Shown here: in pieces, positions 46,732-58,560 of the stretch
Layout: each line of letters starts with the position of its first letter
Numbering within the stretch: the first letter of the stretch is position 1
Source: Viola odorata
Taxonomy: Eukaryota; Streptophyta; Magnoliopsida; Malpighiales; Violaceae
Assembly (NCBI GenBank): GCA_963691705.1
Contig: OY829537.1
Coordinates: 72,623,352 to 72,687,351, forward strand
DNA length: 64,000 bases
Direction of reading: 5' to 3'
Notes under the pieces: model-generated
What the model was told of the DNA's origin: nothing
Database searches by the model: none
Seen by the model: the letters and a program-made list of their open reading frames with translations, nothing else
Position numbers and translations under genes: made by a program

Positions 46732-49700
46732 TAGGGGTGTACATTTGACCCGCCCGACCCGCCAACCCGAACCGACCCGACCCGCCAAAACGCACTATTC
46801 ACTGAATAACCGTGGATACACAGATACATAACCGACCCGCCAATTTATTACGGGTCGGTGCACGGGTCAGTTTTGAATAAATCGCAATATAACCGACCCG
46901 ACCCGAACTCAACCCTAACCCTAAGTTAGTATTAGACTATTAGTAAACTACACGCAGCATTTTCCTTCTCATTTCCCATTTCCCATCCACATTCACTCTT
47001 GCGGCTCCAGCCCCATTTCCTAAGCCCGATCTCCTCCATCCTCCATCCTCCGATCTCCTCCATTTCCCGAACTCCTTCCTCTTTTCCTCTCCCTCGACTC
47101 GACCCACCTCGTCCTCTTTTCCCACTTCGCCCGAACTCCTTCCTCTTTTCCCATCCAGATTCCAGCCTCGATCCCCACAGGCCACAGCCCGATCTCCTTT
47201 CTCTCCAGCCCGATCCCGATCCTCTCATCCCCACAGCCCGATCTCCTTTCTTGAGGTTTGGATCCCGATTTCCTTGTTTATTAATATGCTTTGCATTTGT
47301 TTTCTGGATTTGTTGATAATTTTGATTTGTGTTGGTGATTATTTGATTAATTTTCTGGATTTGTTGGTGAATAATTTTAGTGTTGGTGAATATTTGATTA
47401 ATATTTTGGGTTTGATTAATTTTCTGGATTTGTTTATTTTATAATTTTGTTGGTGAATATCTGATTAATTTTCTGGATTTGTTAATTTTTTGGATTCGTT
47501 GGTGAATAATTTTAGTGTTGTTGATAAATTTCGGATTTCTTATTAATTGTTTTATTCATAACAGATGGATGGCGTTGAGGAGATGAATGTCGCTGCTGGT
47601 TCAAATGGAGAGGATCAAACTGAAACACAACAAGCTGTGATCGTCGGAGAGAAAAGAGGTCGTGAGCAATCTTTAGTATGGCAACATTTCACACCTGTTC
47701 CAGGGACTACGGGGTAAGAATCGCAGGGCTACTTGCAATCATTGTGGTTCAAATTATGCTTGTGGGTCAAAAAATATTGGGACTACTAATTTGTGGTCAC
47801 ATTTGGATGGTAGATGCAAAAGATATGCTTATAGAGTTGTTAGAGATAAAAAGCAGAAAACATTACTCTTTCAACCTAAAAAAGAAGTGGGTATTGTTGA
47901 TGGGGTTAGGACTGGTACGTTGAAAGCCATAGGTTATACAAATGATGCTTGTAGGAAGGCTCTAATTAGTATGATTATTGTGGATGAGATGCCTTTTAGG
48001 GTCGTAGAGGGTGCTGGTTTTCTGAATTTTTGTCAAGTTATGCAACCGTTATTTAAAGTACCTTTAAGGGTGACTATTGCAAGAGATTGCATGAAACTGT
48101 ATTTTGAAGAAAAAACAAAGTTGAAAGCAAAAATTAAGGGCCAGCGCGTTAGTTTGACAACGGACACTTGGACATCTATCCAAAATATCAATTATATGTG
48201 TCTCACGGCCCATTGGATTGATGATGATTGGAAGTTAAACAAACGGATAATTAATTTTTGTCAAGTTGCAAGTCATAAGGGTGAGGTCTTGGGTAAGGTT
48301 GTTGAGAATTGTTTATTGGATTGGGGGATAGATAAAATTTTAACATTGACGGTAGACAATGCAAGCTCCAATGATGGAGTTATTAGACACTTAAAGGGTG
48401 TGACTAGAGAGTGGAAAAATGTGATCTTTGAACATGAATTTTTACATGTTAGGTGTTGTGCGCATATTGTCAATTTAATTGTTACCGAAGGTTTAAAAGA
48501 AGTTAATGAGTCAATTGTTAAAATTAGGAATGCAATTAGATATGTGAGGTCTTCACCTTCTAGGCTTCATTCTTTTAAGAAGTTTGCTGAAAAAGTTAAG
48601 GTTTCAACTCAAAGTCTTGTATGTTTGGATATTGCAACGAGGTGGAATTCCACCTATAAGATGTTGGAAGCTGCTGAAAAGTTTGAAAAGGTATTTGATA
48701 GAATGAAAAGGGAAGATGTTAGGTTTGCTAAATACTTTGAGGAAGTGGGGAGGATTAATGGGGCACCTACATCACTTGATTGGAAAAATTCAAGAGTTTT
48801 TGTCAAGTTCCTTAAGCTGTTTTATGTGGTCACTTTGAGATTTTCAGGTTCTTTGTTTGTTACATGTAATAGTTTTTTTCATGAACTTGTGAACATGCAA
48901 TCCAAGATAAGTCAATTGTCTAGAGGTGAGGATCCTTTGTTGAGTGGGATGGCAGCTGGTATGATGTTAAAGTTTGATAAATATTGGGGAAAGTTTGACA
49001 AAATTAATTTCTTGTTATATGTGGCTGTTGTGTTGGATCCACGTTACAAGTTGAGATATGTAAAATTTTGTTTTGGCCAAGTTTATGATTCAATTACAGC
49101 TACTGACTTGACAATTAAAGTGAGAGCAACTTTTGTGAGGTTGTATGAATACTTTTCTGCTCAAATGAACAAATCTAATGAGGGGAGGGGGAGTGGTAGT
49201 GTAAATGTTGCTGGAGTGGAGGGGGGTAATGGAATCGGTGAAGATGAGCATAATGAGTTGGCTTCTAAATTTAAAATGCATTTGATGGAGGAGGATATTG
49301 TAGAGAATAAGGATGAGGTTGAGAGGTATCTTTCAGATGGGTGTGAGGAGATTAGTGATGAAAAATTTAATATTTTGGATTGGTGGAAAATCAATGGATA
49401 CAAATATCAAGTTCTTGCAATGATAGCAAAAGATGTGTTGGCTGTCCCTGTGTCAACGGTCGCATCAGAATCTGCTTTCAGTACCGGTGGGCGTATACTT
49501 GATCCATTTCGAAGTTCTTTAGCTCCAACAATGGTGGAAGCGTTACTCTGCTGCCAAAATTGGTTGCGTTGCTCTCAAGAGCAAATTGACTTGCATGATG
49601 CATTGGAAGATATTGAAAGTTATGATGAAATTGAATCAGGTAACAATAAAATAAAATGCTAAGTTTTTAGTGTTTTTGAATATTAATGAATACTGATCAT

Positions 49701-50239
49701 GTTTTCTGATTTTGCAGAATTTGCATCAAAAAATACTTTGGATCTTGATGTTGATGAAGAGGATGATGAGGCTGATGCTTAAGATTGATAGGAAATGGAA
49801 GAAAAGCATTGTTAATTGTTGCTACTGCTGTTTGTTGGTTAATTATTGCGATTGTTTGTTGGATTTGTTTTTGGATCGTTGCTTTTTTGAAATTGTTGCT
49901 CATGTTTTGATGTTGGTAAATTGTTGCTTGTGGATTTGGATAGCAGCTGAATTTCTTTAAATAGTTGGGCATGTTTTTCTGCCGGTATATTGTTATGGAT
50001 TTTGGTAGCAGCAGTAGATTTTTTTTTAGGTTGGTTGATGGGTTTTTAATTTTTTAAGCCCATTATTTTAGGCCCATAATATAACCCGCCAACCCGCCTA
50101 TAACCGATCCGACCCGTCACACCCGTCAACCCGCGGTGTTTTGTGCTCATAACCGACCCGAACCGACCCGTTAGTTCACGGGCGGGTCGGTGGCGGGTTA
50201 GATTTAAAACCGATCCGACCCGACCCGTGTACACCCCTA
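46732..50239 (+). mobile_element. hAT transposon with perfect 8-bp target duplication
   Basis: 3508 bp bounded by TAGGGGTGTACA and its inverse TGTACACCCCTA. CTTTCTAC precedes (46724-46731) and follows (50240-50247) it. Subterminal regions are dense in CCGACCCG-type repeats on both sides. It encodes one BED-finger hAT transposase (47565-49782). Intact ends and a perfect duplication point to a fairly recent insertion. Confidence 0.95.
47565..49782 (+). CDS. hAT transposase, RICESLEEPER-like, with one frameshift
   Basis: Starts at the ATG at 47565 (MDGVEEMNVAAG). A BED zinc finger follows: WQHFTPV, C-x2-C (ATCNHCG) and HLDGRC. A one-base shift near 47717 separates the first 50 codons from the remaining frame. 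The long frame 47791-49639 has LTTDTWTS and LTVDNASSND (catalytic aspartates), RCCAHIVNL and the hAT dimerisation region VASESAFSTGGRILDPFRSS. A short intron (49640-49717, GT-AG) leads to a last exon ending DEEDDEADA at 49782. If the shift is real the protein lacks its finger, and a downstream start could give a defective protein. A sequence error is possible. Confidence 0.85.
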
Positions 50240-50247
50240 CTTTCTAC

Positions 50248-51120
50248 CGATCTGACTTTCTACATGATCGGGCCATATTAATAACCTGACTTGTAAATAT
50301 CCTGTCTATTTTTATAAATTATCTGGAAAACTTTACATTAGTTTTCTGCACACATTTTTTCCTTATTTTCCTTTTGTTGATTTTACCCTCCTTGACAAAC
50401 TCTCTCCCACCTTACTTTTTAATTTTAAATTTTTCTTTCTGCTAATTAACCAATTCTCTCTCCCATCACACTTTTACCAATTTTTTTTTCTCGTACTCTT
50501 TAGCTTCTTACGCTTTCGAAACAACAAATTTTCTCTCACTACACCTTTTCTAATTTTTTTAATTCACACACCATTCACTATTCCGATTGCTCTTAACTCT
50601 CAACTCTCTGAAATTTGTCTCTTCTATCCGTCGTCGTTTTGGCTCAAAAGTACAGCGAATCAATATTGTTCTCGCTCCATATTACCTACTCATTCAACTG
50701 CTCTTAGCTTTCAAGTCTATGGAATTTTGTCTCCTTCATCCGTCGCCGGTAGTGGTTCGATTTTCGTGCTTCTCTTTCCATCGTCGGTCTTCTCTATATT
50801 ACCCACTCCATTGGTAACCTTCGCCGGTTGTGATTTGGCTTTCGTGTCGGTAGTTGTTCGATTTTCGTTCTTCTTCTTCCGTCGCTGATCTTCTTACTCT
50901 AGATTACCCGCTCCTCCGATAACTTTCCCCGGTTGTGATTCGGTTTTCGTACTTATTTTTTCGTTGCCGGTAGCGTCTTTTGGTCTTTTATGTTATAACC
51001 TATTGCAATACTAATTCATTTAGCGTCGTAACTAACTCCCATTTTTGGGTTAATTGGCAGTTAGTGGTTCGATTTTTGTATTGACTCTTTTATTTCTGTA
51101 TCCTATTAAAAGTATTGTAT
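50248..51120. other. Pyrimidine-rich leader-like sequence with internal repeats
   Basis: Blocks such as CTCTATATTACCC-CTCC and GTAGTTGTTCGATTTTCG recur near 50620, 50750, 50850, 51060 and 51810-51970. No gene. Possibly 5' sequence of the Helitron or of another element. Confidence 0.4.
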
Positions 51121-51154
51121 TATCATTTTATTAAATCCATTTCCTATTTCCTTG

Positions 51155-51224
51155 GGCGGATAACGGGAATTGAACCCACGTCTTCTCCTTGGCAAAGATA
51201 ATTTTACCATTCGACTATATCTGC
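51155..51224 (-). tRNA. trnG-GCC: Plastid-derived trnG-GCC in nuclear DNA
   Basis: On the minus strand GCAGATATAGTCGAATGGTA, then TTTGCCAAGG with anticodon GCC, then GGGTTCAATTCCCGTTATCC. It matches the chloroplast glycine tRNA closely. The acceptor stem has one A-C mismatch. Plant nuclear tRNA-Gly genes differ, so this is a plastid DNA insertion and likely inactive. Confidence 0.8.
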
Positions 51225-51645
51225 ATTTTTCGTTGATATGCAACCTTTTTTTGTCATATTTCTAAATAGCTATACCAGTTTTCGAAGCGATTTCTATTAT
51301 CTCTATTTTATATTCTAAATTATACTAATTAGAAATTAGAAATTTTCTAATTTTCTAATTATATATTAGAAATTGTATAGTATATATAATTAGAAATTAT
51401 CAATTTCAAATTCAATAGTTAGTAGTCAACAATTATGTCTTAAGCGTTGTCATCTCGAGTTAAATCTAACCAAGCATTCTATTTGTCACCGATGTATAAT
51501 TTTTCCATTCGAGTATATCTGCATTTTTCGTTGATATGCAACCTTTTTTTGTCATATTTCTAAATAGCTATACCAGTTTTCGGGTCGATTTCTATTATCT
51601 CTATTTTATATTCTAAATTATACTAATTAGAAATTAGAATTTTTT
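51203..51645. repeat. Direct duplication of the plastid-derived tRNA 5' end and flank
   Basis: 51203-51350 and 51501-51645 share about 145 bp, including the 5' end of the tRNA, TTTTTCGTTGATATGCAACC and AGCTATACCAGTTTTCG. The period is about 297 bp. The second copy has only the 5' part of the tRNA. Confidence 0.85.
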
Positions 51646-52277
51646 TAATTATATAATTATATATTAGAAATTGTATAGTATATATATATTATCAATTTCA
51701 AATTATATAATTATATATTAGGAATTGTATATTCTAAATTTATATATTATTATTATTCATCTTGTGTTTTAACTAACTCCCATTTTTTTGGGTTAATTGG
51801 CAGTTAATGGTTCGATTTCCGTGCTTCTCTTTTCTTCCACTCCTCTAGTAACCTTTGTCAGTTGTGCTTTGGTTTTCGTGCTAGTAGTTGTTCTGTTTCG
51901 TCCGTCTCTTTCCGTCGCCGATCTTCTTACTCTATATTACCCGCTCCTCCGGTAACTCTGATTTTTTATGTTATAACCTGCTACGATACTAATTCATTTG
52001 GCGTTGTAACTAACTTTCATTTTTTTTGTTAATTGGCAGTTCCCTCACCATTTCTCTTCTGCTTCACCCATACACGACGTCCAACCAGGTAGTCTTTAAT
52101 CTCCAATATTTAGCTTTTAGCTACCCAAGTATCAATTGTTGCATGTTTGTTCTTGCTCCAGTAAACCACTTATTCTATTTTTGTTAAACATAATTCTCAT
52201 CTAGTATTTATGTTTCCCGTTGCGCCCACTATTTATTTCGTTTTGGATTCTAGCCATATATTAAGAATATGCCTTTT
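51646..52277. other. Spacer left of the LINE
   Basis: AT-rich, then leader-like pyrimidine-rich repeats related to 50620-51070. No gene. Confidence 0.4.
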
Positions 52278-53138
52278 AAAAGGTTGCACGTAAGACCTTT
52301 GGCTTTCTTTTGTGTTCTTCAAACAGTCAAGGGCGTCCATCTCAGTGATTAAAAAAGCTCCATCTCCATCTCCAATCCCCTAGCCGACTCCTGGCTAGGC
52401 TTGCCTCTCCGGTGTGCCCACTGCTACCGGAGAGTATCCAAACACCGATACACCCACTGTGGTCGGAGTGAAAATAGCCACCTACCTCAATCCCTCAACC
52501 CTCCGCCACATACCCCAGTTTCACCTCCACAACACCGCAATCCCTGCCTCATCACAGTTTCGCTGCTTTTCTTTACTTGCGTCCATCGCCGTTTTACTCC
52601 TCTATCCTCCTTTATTCTAAAATCAAGCCCCCCGTCACCTTTGATCCCGATCAGCCCCTGTCTCTCCTCCTCCCTCTTCCCTCCACCTAGCTTTCGTCTG
52701 AGCTTGCATTTTGAGGACAACTATCCCCTCTCCAACTTCATCCCATCCGCAACTGATCCCTTCTTATTTCCACCCCCACCGCAATCTCCTTGGCAGCTGC
52801 AAGTAAACCCATCAATTAAAAGTCATTTTAGCCTCCTCATACCAAATCACCATCCACTCCATCCAACCCCTTCCACCTTTCCGACCTCCTTCTACAGGAT
52901 CAAAGTCAAAGTCAAGGCTGCATCTCAGTGTTTCGGCAATAATTCAAAATTTTAGTTGTCAAAATTTATGGCCGACAAGCGTGGAGATTATTTCCACTAT
53001 AGTCTACTTTTACCCTCTTTTTTTAGTCTCTAAGCCGTGGCCGACAAAAGTGGAGCATATTTCAATACTCCTTTTTTCAATTCTCTCTGTTTTGGAATCT
53101 CTTGTGTTTTTATTATAAACAAAGAGGTCGGCCGCATC

Positions 53139-54656
53139 ATGGCGCACCGCTTGGTTTCATCCCATGCTCAAAAGTCAAAGGAGATTACTTTCTACATCGA
53201 AAACCTCCCTCTATACGTCGATCATCGTTCGCTACGTTATCTGGTCATGCGTAGATGGAACCTTCCTCCGTTCGATCGCCTTACTGATGTGTTCATACCG
53301 GATCGTCGTAACAAGGCCGGCAAACGCTATGGTTTTCTACGCTTCTCAGGCGTACGAAATCTCATTGACATGGAATTATCTCTTGATAATCAGTTTATTG
53401 GAGCTTCTTCGATCAGATGTAGCAGGGGTAGATCGGAGAAACTAGCACCACGACCTGCGCCTAATCAACACCAATCTCGTTTCCCTGCCAAAAGATCAGT
53501 TCGCTCTGCAATTTACTTTCAGAACCCAAAACCCATATCTTGGAGCAAAGTGGTGCAAGGTGGGGAGGCCCAAATTTCGCCCAAGACTCCAGCTGACCCG
53601 GAGCCTATAAAGGCTTCACCCGAACTACCATCCATTTCATCCAGCCCGTTAACAGATCAACCAAGTATTGAGATTTTCACTCCTGCTGAGAACAAATCGT
53701 GGCTTGTTAGAAGTGCAGTGGGCATCCTATGAAGCATTGAGGCAATTCCTGAAGTACAGGAATTAGTGCAGGAAGCTGGCTGGTCTTGCGATACTAAAAT
53801 CATGGGAAAAGGCTTGATTTGGATGGAATTTCCTTCGAAAACTGACTGCGAAAATGCGATCGGGGAGGATAATGTCATTATCAATCGCTTATTCTCTTCA
53901 ATTTTCCCGTGGTCTGAGAAACTAGAAGGCGGTGGGAGAATGGTATGGGTGCAATGTGTGGGAGTTCCCATCCAAGCATGGGGCTACGAGACTTTTGATC
54001 GGATGGCAAATTCAATGGGTAAGCTTGTGAACATTGACGAGATGACTTTGAATCGTGCTCGTCTGGACGTTGCCCGCTTGCTCATTGTGACAGATCAACA
54101 ACACATTCATGGTTTCCTTAACGTCAATCTAGAGGGCAGAGATTATCCTATCTGGTGCCAGGAAGAATCAATGCAGGGTGCTGTATCGTTTCACGACTGG
54201 GTGAGTGGAACATATCAGGCAGCAGAAGATTGGGAAACCAATTCCGACAGTACTGACCATGCCTATAGTTCCCAAATTAGGCTTGAGAATGACGAATCAC
54301 ACGACTTGGCAACACACCGAGCTCCATCGCTTATCACTCCCAGTGAATCTCAGGGACCTCGCGCGCCTAATTCTGTCAAGTTACCAGTGATTAAAAAAGC
54401 AAAGTTGAAAAAATTAATACCTGCAGGAAGTCTCCAAACTGATAGTTCGGATGATGGCTCATCCCCCTTTGAAGCCCACTGTCCAACAGAAGAGGAGGTT
54501 GTCAACTCTAATAGAAGAGCTGATCACGATCTCGATCAACACAGTACGTGGAATATTGGGCAGAATCTAGATATAACGAATCAAGCGGACGAAGTGGCAA
54601 TGAAAAAGTTTGATAATGACCGAGCTAGAGAGGAGCTGCTGGCTCGCTCGATCTGA
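53139..54656 (+). pseudogene. LINE ORF1 with RNA-recognition motif, one stop
   Basis: Begins MAHRLVSSHAQKSKEITF. An RRM follows: ITFYIENLPLYVDHRSLRYL (RNP2-like), then GKRYGFLRFSG (RNP1-like). Such an RRM in ORF1 is known in the BNR-type L1 LINEs of plants. The rest (WMEFPSKTDCENAI, WVQCVGVPIQAWGYETFDRM) is the usual ORF1 middle region. TGA at 53730-53732 splits it, otherwise the frame is continuous across 505 codons. It overlaps the ORF2 frame by up to 47 bp. Confidence 0.85.
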
Positions 54657-54690
54657 GCGCGAAGCTCGTCGTGTCTTTCCCTTTATTTTT

Positions 54691-57600
54691 ATGATCTCAT
54701 TGTTGTCCTGGAATAGTCGTGGGCTGCTATCAGTTAGTAAACGAGCTTTCATCAGACATCATACGAACCAAAATCATCTTGATTTCTGCTTTCTACAGGA
54801 AACAAAAAAACCTGACATGGACGATTTCTTCATCAACTCTCTGTGGGGGATAAGGGAGGTGAGTTGGTTAGCTGCGCCGCCGACAGGCAGATCTGCTGGC
54901 CTTCTCGCCATGTGGGATTCTCGCAGTTTCTCCTTACGCAGACATGTGGTAGAAGATCGCTTTATTTGGATGGAGGGTACCCTCACTTCAACCAACTTTC
55001 CCTGTGTTCTAGTATGTGTTTATGCTTATAATGATGCTCTTCAGCGACACCAGCTATGGCACAGGCTCTCTCAGCTGATAGAGCATTGTGCTTTCCCTGT
55101 CTTGGTTGCGGGAGACTTTAATGAAGCTCTACACCCCTCTGATCGTTCTCTAGGGACAGAGATCTCTAGGGGAATGCAAGATTTTCAGAACTGGGTTAGC
55201 GACAGTAGGATGCAAGACTTCCCGCTGCTTGGCAGACACTATACTTGGGGGAATATCAGAAGCAGGAGCAAACTAGACAGAATCTTCTTCCAGGAAGGAT
55301 GGTGGGATATGCTCAAAGACCTCCAGCTATCGTCTTTAGCTCGGAACGGATCTGATCACACCCCTCTGCTTCTTCACTCGGACACTAAGAATTGGGGTCC
55401 CAAACCTTTTAGAGTATTAAATGACTGGTGGGCTTTTCCAGGTTTTAAGGACCAGGTGGATAGGTGGTGGAGTGAGATATCAGAAGCTCACCCAGGTCGC
55501 TTTAGAGTGATTTGTAAAATGAAGTGCTTGAAAGAAAAGCTTCGTATATGGAATAAAGAAGTTTATGGGAATGTGGAAGTGAAGTTGAGAGATGCTAAGC
55601 GACGAGCAGAGGAGCTAGATACTCTGGCAGATGCAAGACCGCTAACTGTTGAGGAGACTTTAGAGAGTCAAACTCTTGCTACTGACATTCAGCTGCAGCA
55701 GAATAGGGTCGACAACTACTGGAAACAAAAAAACAGGTCCAAGTGGAATACCAAGGGTGATCGAAACACGGCATATTTTCACAGGTGTGCAAAATTCACA
55801 ACAACAAAATCTCAGATAGAAGAGATAGAAGCTACTGGGGTGGTTCTGACCGAACCATCAGCCATAAAAGCAGAGGCTCTTCGTCACTTCTCAGACTTCT
55901 TTAAGTCTCAGGGTTGGCTACGTCCAAGGATTTCGGGAGTCACTTTCAAAACCATTAACTCAGAGGAAGCGGATGCAGTAGAACAACCTATTACAGATAT
56001 GGAAATTTGGGATGCAGTGCGTGACTGTGACGGCGATAAATCCCCAGGACCAGATGGCTTCTCATTGTTCTTCATCCAGAAGGCATGGGACACGATTGGG
56101 TCGGATATGTGTGATCTGTTTCGAGGTTTTTTTGAGAGAAGTATCATGCCCAGAGGCTCTAACACCTCCTTTATGACCCTGATCCCGAAAGGAAACACTC
56201 CCAAGAAATTTCTAGACTATCGTCCCATCAGTTTGGTAAGTTGTTATTATAAAATTCTTTCCAATATCCTAGCAAATCGTCTTGGGAAAGTCATCACTAA
56301 GGTGATTAGTGAACACCAACATGGATTTATTCAGGGACGACAGACTTTGGATTGTGTCATGATAGCGAATGAGATCGTTCATCATCTCAAAACTAAGAAA
56401 CAACAAGGTCTACTGTTCAAACTTGATTTTGAGAAAGCCTACGATTCAGTCGAGTGGTCTTATCTAGAAGATGTGATGAGAAGCATGGGCTTTAAAGATA
56501 AGTGGTGCGGCTGGGTTCGGGAATGCATAAGCACTAACAGGGTATCTGTTCTGATTAACGGCTCCCCCACTCAGGAATTCGAAGTGGGTAGAGGGCTACG
56601 ACAGGGATGTGCGATGTCGCCTCATCTCTTCAACATCGCAGCGGAAGGTTTGCACCAGCTAATATTAAAAGCCGAGACTCACGGGCTAATAAAGGGCATT
56701 GGAGATCAATCTGAAGGTTGGAACTTTACACACCTTCAATTTGCAGACGACACCCTGATTTTTGTAAGGAATGTATCATCTGAGATTCTTAACATCAAAG
56801 CTATTCTGCGGTGGTTCGACGCCTTCTCGGGGCTCAAGGTCAATTATCACAAGAGTACTCTGGTTGGTATTAATATTAGTGAGCGCGAGGGAAGCTTACT
56901 GGCTCGAAGAGTGGGCTGCTCCCATGAAGCTCTTCCGTTTAAATACTTGGGATCCTTTGTCGGTTTCAATCCTCGGAGACTGAAAGGATGGGATTTCCTG
57001 ATTCAAAAGTTTCGTAACAAATTATCAAAGTGGAAAGGACACCTCCTCTCTGTTGGAGGTCGATTGACCTTGGCAAAAGCGGTGTTAACTAGTCTTCCCG
57101 TCTACAATATGTCCCTATTTATTATGCCTAAAGGCGTGGTGAAGGCTTGTGAGAAGATTATTCGTAGTTTTTTATGGTCTGGCAGCGAGAATAAGAGGGG
57201 TTTTGCTAAAGTTAAATGGCAATCTGTGATAACTCCTATGGAATATGGTGGTTTGGACTTGTGCGACCTCCACACCAGGAACATTTCCTTACTCTTCAAA
57301 TGGATATGGCATCTGTTCTCAGGGTCAAACTGTCTGTGGGCAAGTTTTCTCAAATGCAGGTATAATATTTTGTCGGTTGGGGACTTGTGGAGAGCTAAGG
57401 AACAACTTCTATCTCCCATTTGGAAAGATATCATTCGATTTTGTGGTCGCGGCAATAATTTCTTTGACTTCTGGGCGCATCATATGAGGACTAAAATTGG
57501 CGACGGGAAAAATCTTCGTTTTTGGTGGGACACTTGGTCCCTCAGCAAGCCTCTCGCTCTCACACATCCTCGTCTCTATTTCTTGGCTGTGGATCAGTTG

Positions 57601-58386
57601 TTGACGGTTGCAAAAAGCGGCATGGTTTCAGATGGTACTTGGCAATGGCAGGTGCAGTGGCGTCGGCAGTTGTACGAGTGGGAACAAGATCAATTTTTAC
57701 AGGTGACAGCGCAATTACAGAATCCGAGTTCGGCCCAAGTTCCTGATGTCGTCACTTGGGATCTGGAACCGACAGGCACTTTCACAGTGGCATCATGTTA
57801 TCGAGGTATGATCCGATGGACCAATTCTGACCTTACTCCTCCTATGTATGGTGACGTCTGGAATGGTCGTGTTCCTTTTCGCATTTGCTTCCTTGTGTGG
57901 TTGGCTTTAAATGATAATCTGGCAACCAAAACTTTCCTGTGGAGTCGCCATGTGCTGACTGAAGATATTACTATTTGTACGTTGTGCAATACCTCACCTG
58001 AGTCGATTGACCATCTTTTCATCCATTGTCCATCTGTGGCTCCGGTTTGGGACGTTATTTGGTCATGGTTGGGCATTGCATGCTGTCAACCCGCCACCCT
58101 ATCCGGATTCTGGCATTCTTGGCAAGGTCTAGTTCAGCGTCATAACAAGGAGGCACGTGAGCTGTGGAAAGTGTTTCTATACGCAATGCTATGGAATATA
58201 TGGAAAATGCGCAACTCGGTCGTCTTCTCAGAGGATCGTTTTCAGATTCTTAGAGTTGTAGCGCGAGCTCAAGCCTCTTGGCTGTATTGGATGAAGAGCT
58301 CAGATCCCCGCTTCCCGTATACTCATTCAGATATCTCCAGGTCATCGGAGTGGTTCCATCTTTGGGGCAATCGATCTGTGAGGTGA
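54691..58386 (+). CDS. LINE ORF2: endonuclease and reverse transcriptase
   Basis: An uninterrupted frame of 1231 codons from MISLLSWNSRGL, or 1258 from the ATG at 54610. The AP-like endonuclease has LQETK, AGDFNEAL, SKLDRIFF and SDHTPLLL. The reverse transcriptase has LIPKGNTPKKFLDYRPISLV, HGFIQGRQTLD, KLDFEKAYDSVEW, GLRQGCAMSPHLFN and the catalytic LQFADDTLIF. The C-terminal zinc-binding region (CTLCNTSPESIDHLFIHC) ends in the usual zf-RVT part. The downstream start is chosen because WNSRG normally lies within the first dozen residues. It nicks target DNA and primes reverse transcription. All catalytic motifs look intact. Confidence 0.93.
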   Translation: MISLLSWNSRGLLSVSKRAFIRHHTNQNHLDFCFLQETKKPDMDDFFINSLWGIREVSWLAAPPTGRSAGLLAMWDSRSFSLRRHVVEDRFIWMEGTLTSTNFPCVLVCVYAYNDALQRHQLWHRLSQLIEHCAFPVLVAGDFNEALHPSDRSLGTEISRGMQDFQNWVSDSRMQDFPLLGRHYTWGNIRSRSKLDRIFFQEGWWDMLKDLQLSSLARNGSDHTPLLLHSDTKNWGPKPFRVLNDWWAFPGFKDQVDRWWSEISEAHPGRFRVICKMKCLKEKLRIWNKEVYGNVEVKLRDAKRRAEELDTLADARPLTVEETLESQTLATDIQLQQNRVDNYWKQKNRSKWNTKGDRNTAYFHRCAKFTTTKSQIEEIEATGVVLTEPSAIKAEALRHFSDFFKSQGWLRPRISGVTFKTINSEEADAVEQPITDMEIWDAVRDCDGDKSPGPDGFSLFFIQKAWDTIGSDMCDLFRGFFERSIMPRGSNTSFMTLIPKGNTPKKFLDYRPISLVSCYYKILSNILANRLGKVITKVISEHQHGFIQGRQTLDCVMIANEIVHHLKTKKQQGLLFKLDFEKAYDSVEWSYLEDVMRSMGFKDKWCGWVRECISTNRVSVLINGSPTQEFEVGRGLRQGCAMSPHLFNIAAEGLHQLILKAETHGLIKGIGDQSEGWNFTHLQFADDTLIFVRNVSSEILNIKAILRWFDAFSGLKVNYHKSTLVGINISEREGSLLARRVGCSHEALPFKYLGSFVGFNPRRLKGWDFLIQKFRNKLSKWKGHLLSVGGRLTLAKAVLTSLPVYNMSLFIMPKGVVKACEKIIRSFLWSGSENKRGFAKVKWQSVITPMEYGGLDLCDLHTRNISLLFKWIWHLFSGSNCLWASFLKCRYNILSVGDLWRAKEQLLSPIWKDIIRFCGRGNNFFDFWAHHMRTKIGDGKNLRFWWDTWSLSKPLALTHPRLYFLAVDQLLTVAKSGMVSDGTWQWQVQWRRQLYEWEQDQFLQVTAQLQNPSSAQVPDVVTWDLEPTGTFTVASCYRGMIRWTNSDLTPPMYGDVWNGRVPFRICFLVWLALNDNLATKTFLWSRHVLTEDITICTLCNTSPESIDHLFIHCPSVAPVWDVIWSWLGIACCQPATLSGFWHSWQGLVQRHNKEARELWKVFLYAMLWNIWKMRNSVVFSEDRFQILRVVARAQASWLYWMKSSDPRFPYTHSDISRSSEWFHLWGNRSVR

Positions 58387-58560
58387 TGTTTGGTAGTAGT
58401 TTCGTGTTTTTCCTTTTTTCATGAGGGTTAATTCTTTGTTCCCTTGGTAATTTTTTATCTTTTGTATTCTGGTCTGGCCAGTTTTGTCATTTCTGAGTCA
58501 TTTTTCTTATGACTCTTTAATAAAATATCAGCTTATTCAAAAAAAAAAAAAAGGTTGCAC

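Larger units (their letters stand above)
52290..58548 (+). mobile_element. Full-length L1-type LINE
   Basis: 5' untranslated region 52290-53138, ORF1 53139-54656, ORF2 54691-58386, a 3' untranslated region, and a poly(A) tail ending 58548. The 12-bp AAAAGGTTGCAC precedes (52278-52289) and follows (58549-58560) it, a target-site duplication. The full length and an open ORF2 suggest a recent insertion. Confidence 0.93.

Noticed and set aside
46932..47316. ORFs on both strands between 46932 and 47316
   Set aside because: They lie in the repeat-rich 5' part of the hAT element, overlap each other and have no domain.
52401..52955. 184-codon ORF as a gene
   Set aside because: Proline- and serine-rich reading of the LINE 5' untranslated region, with no domain.
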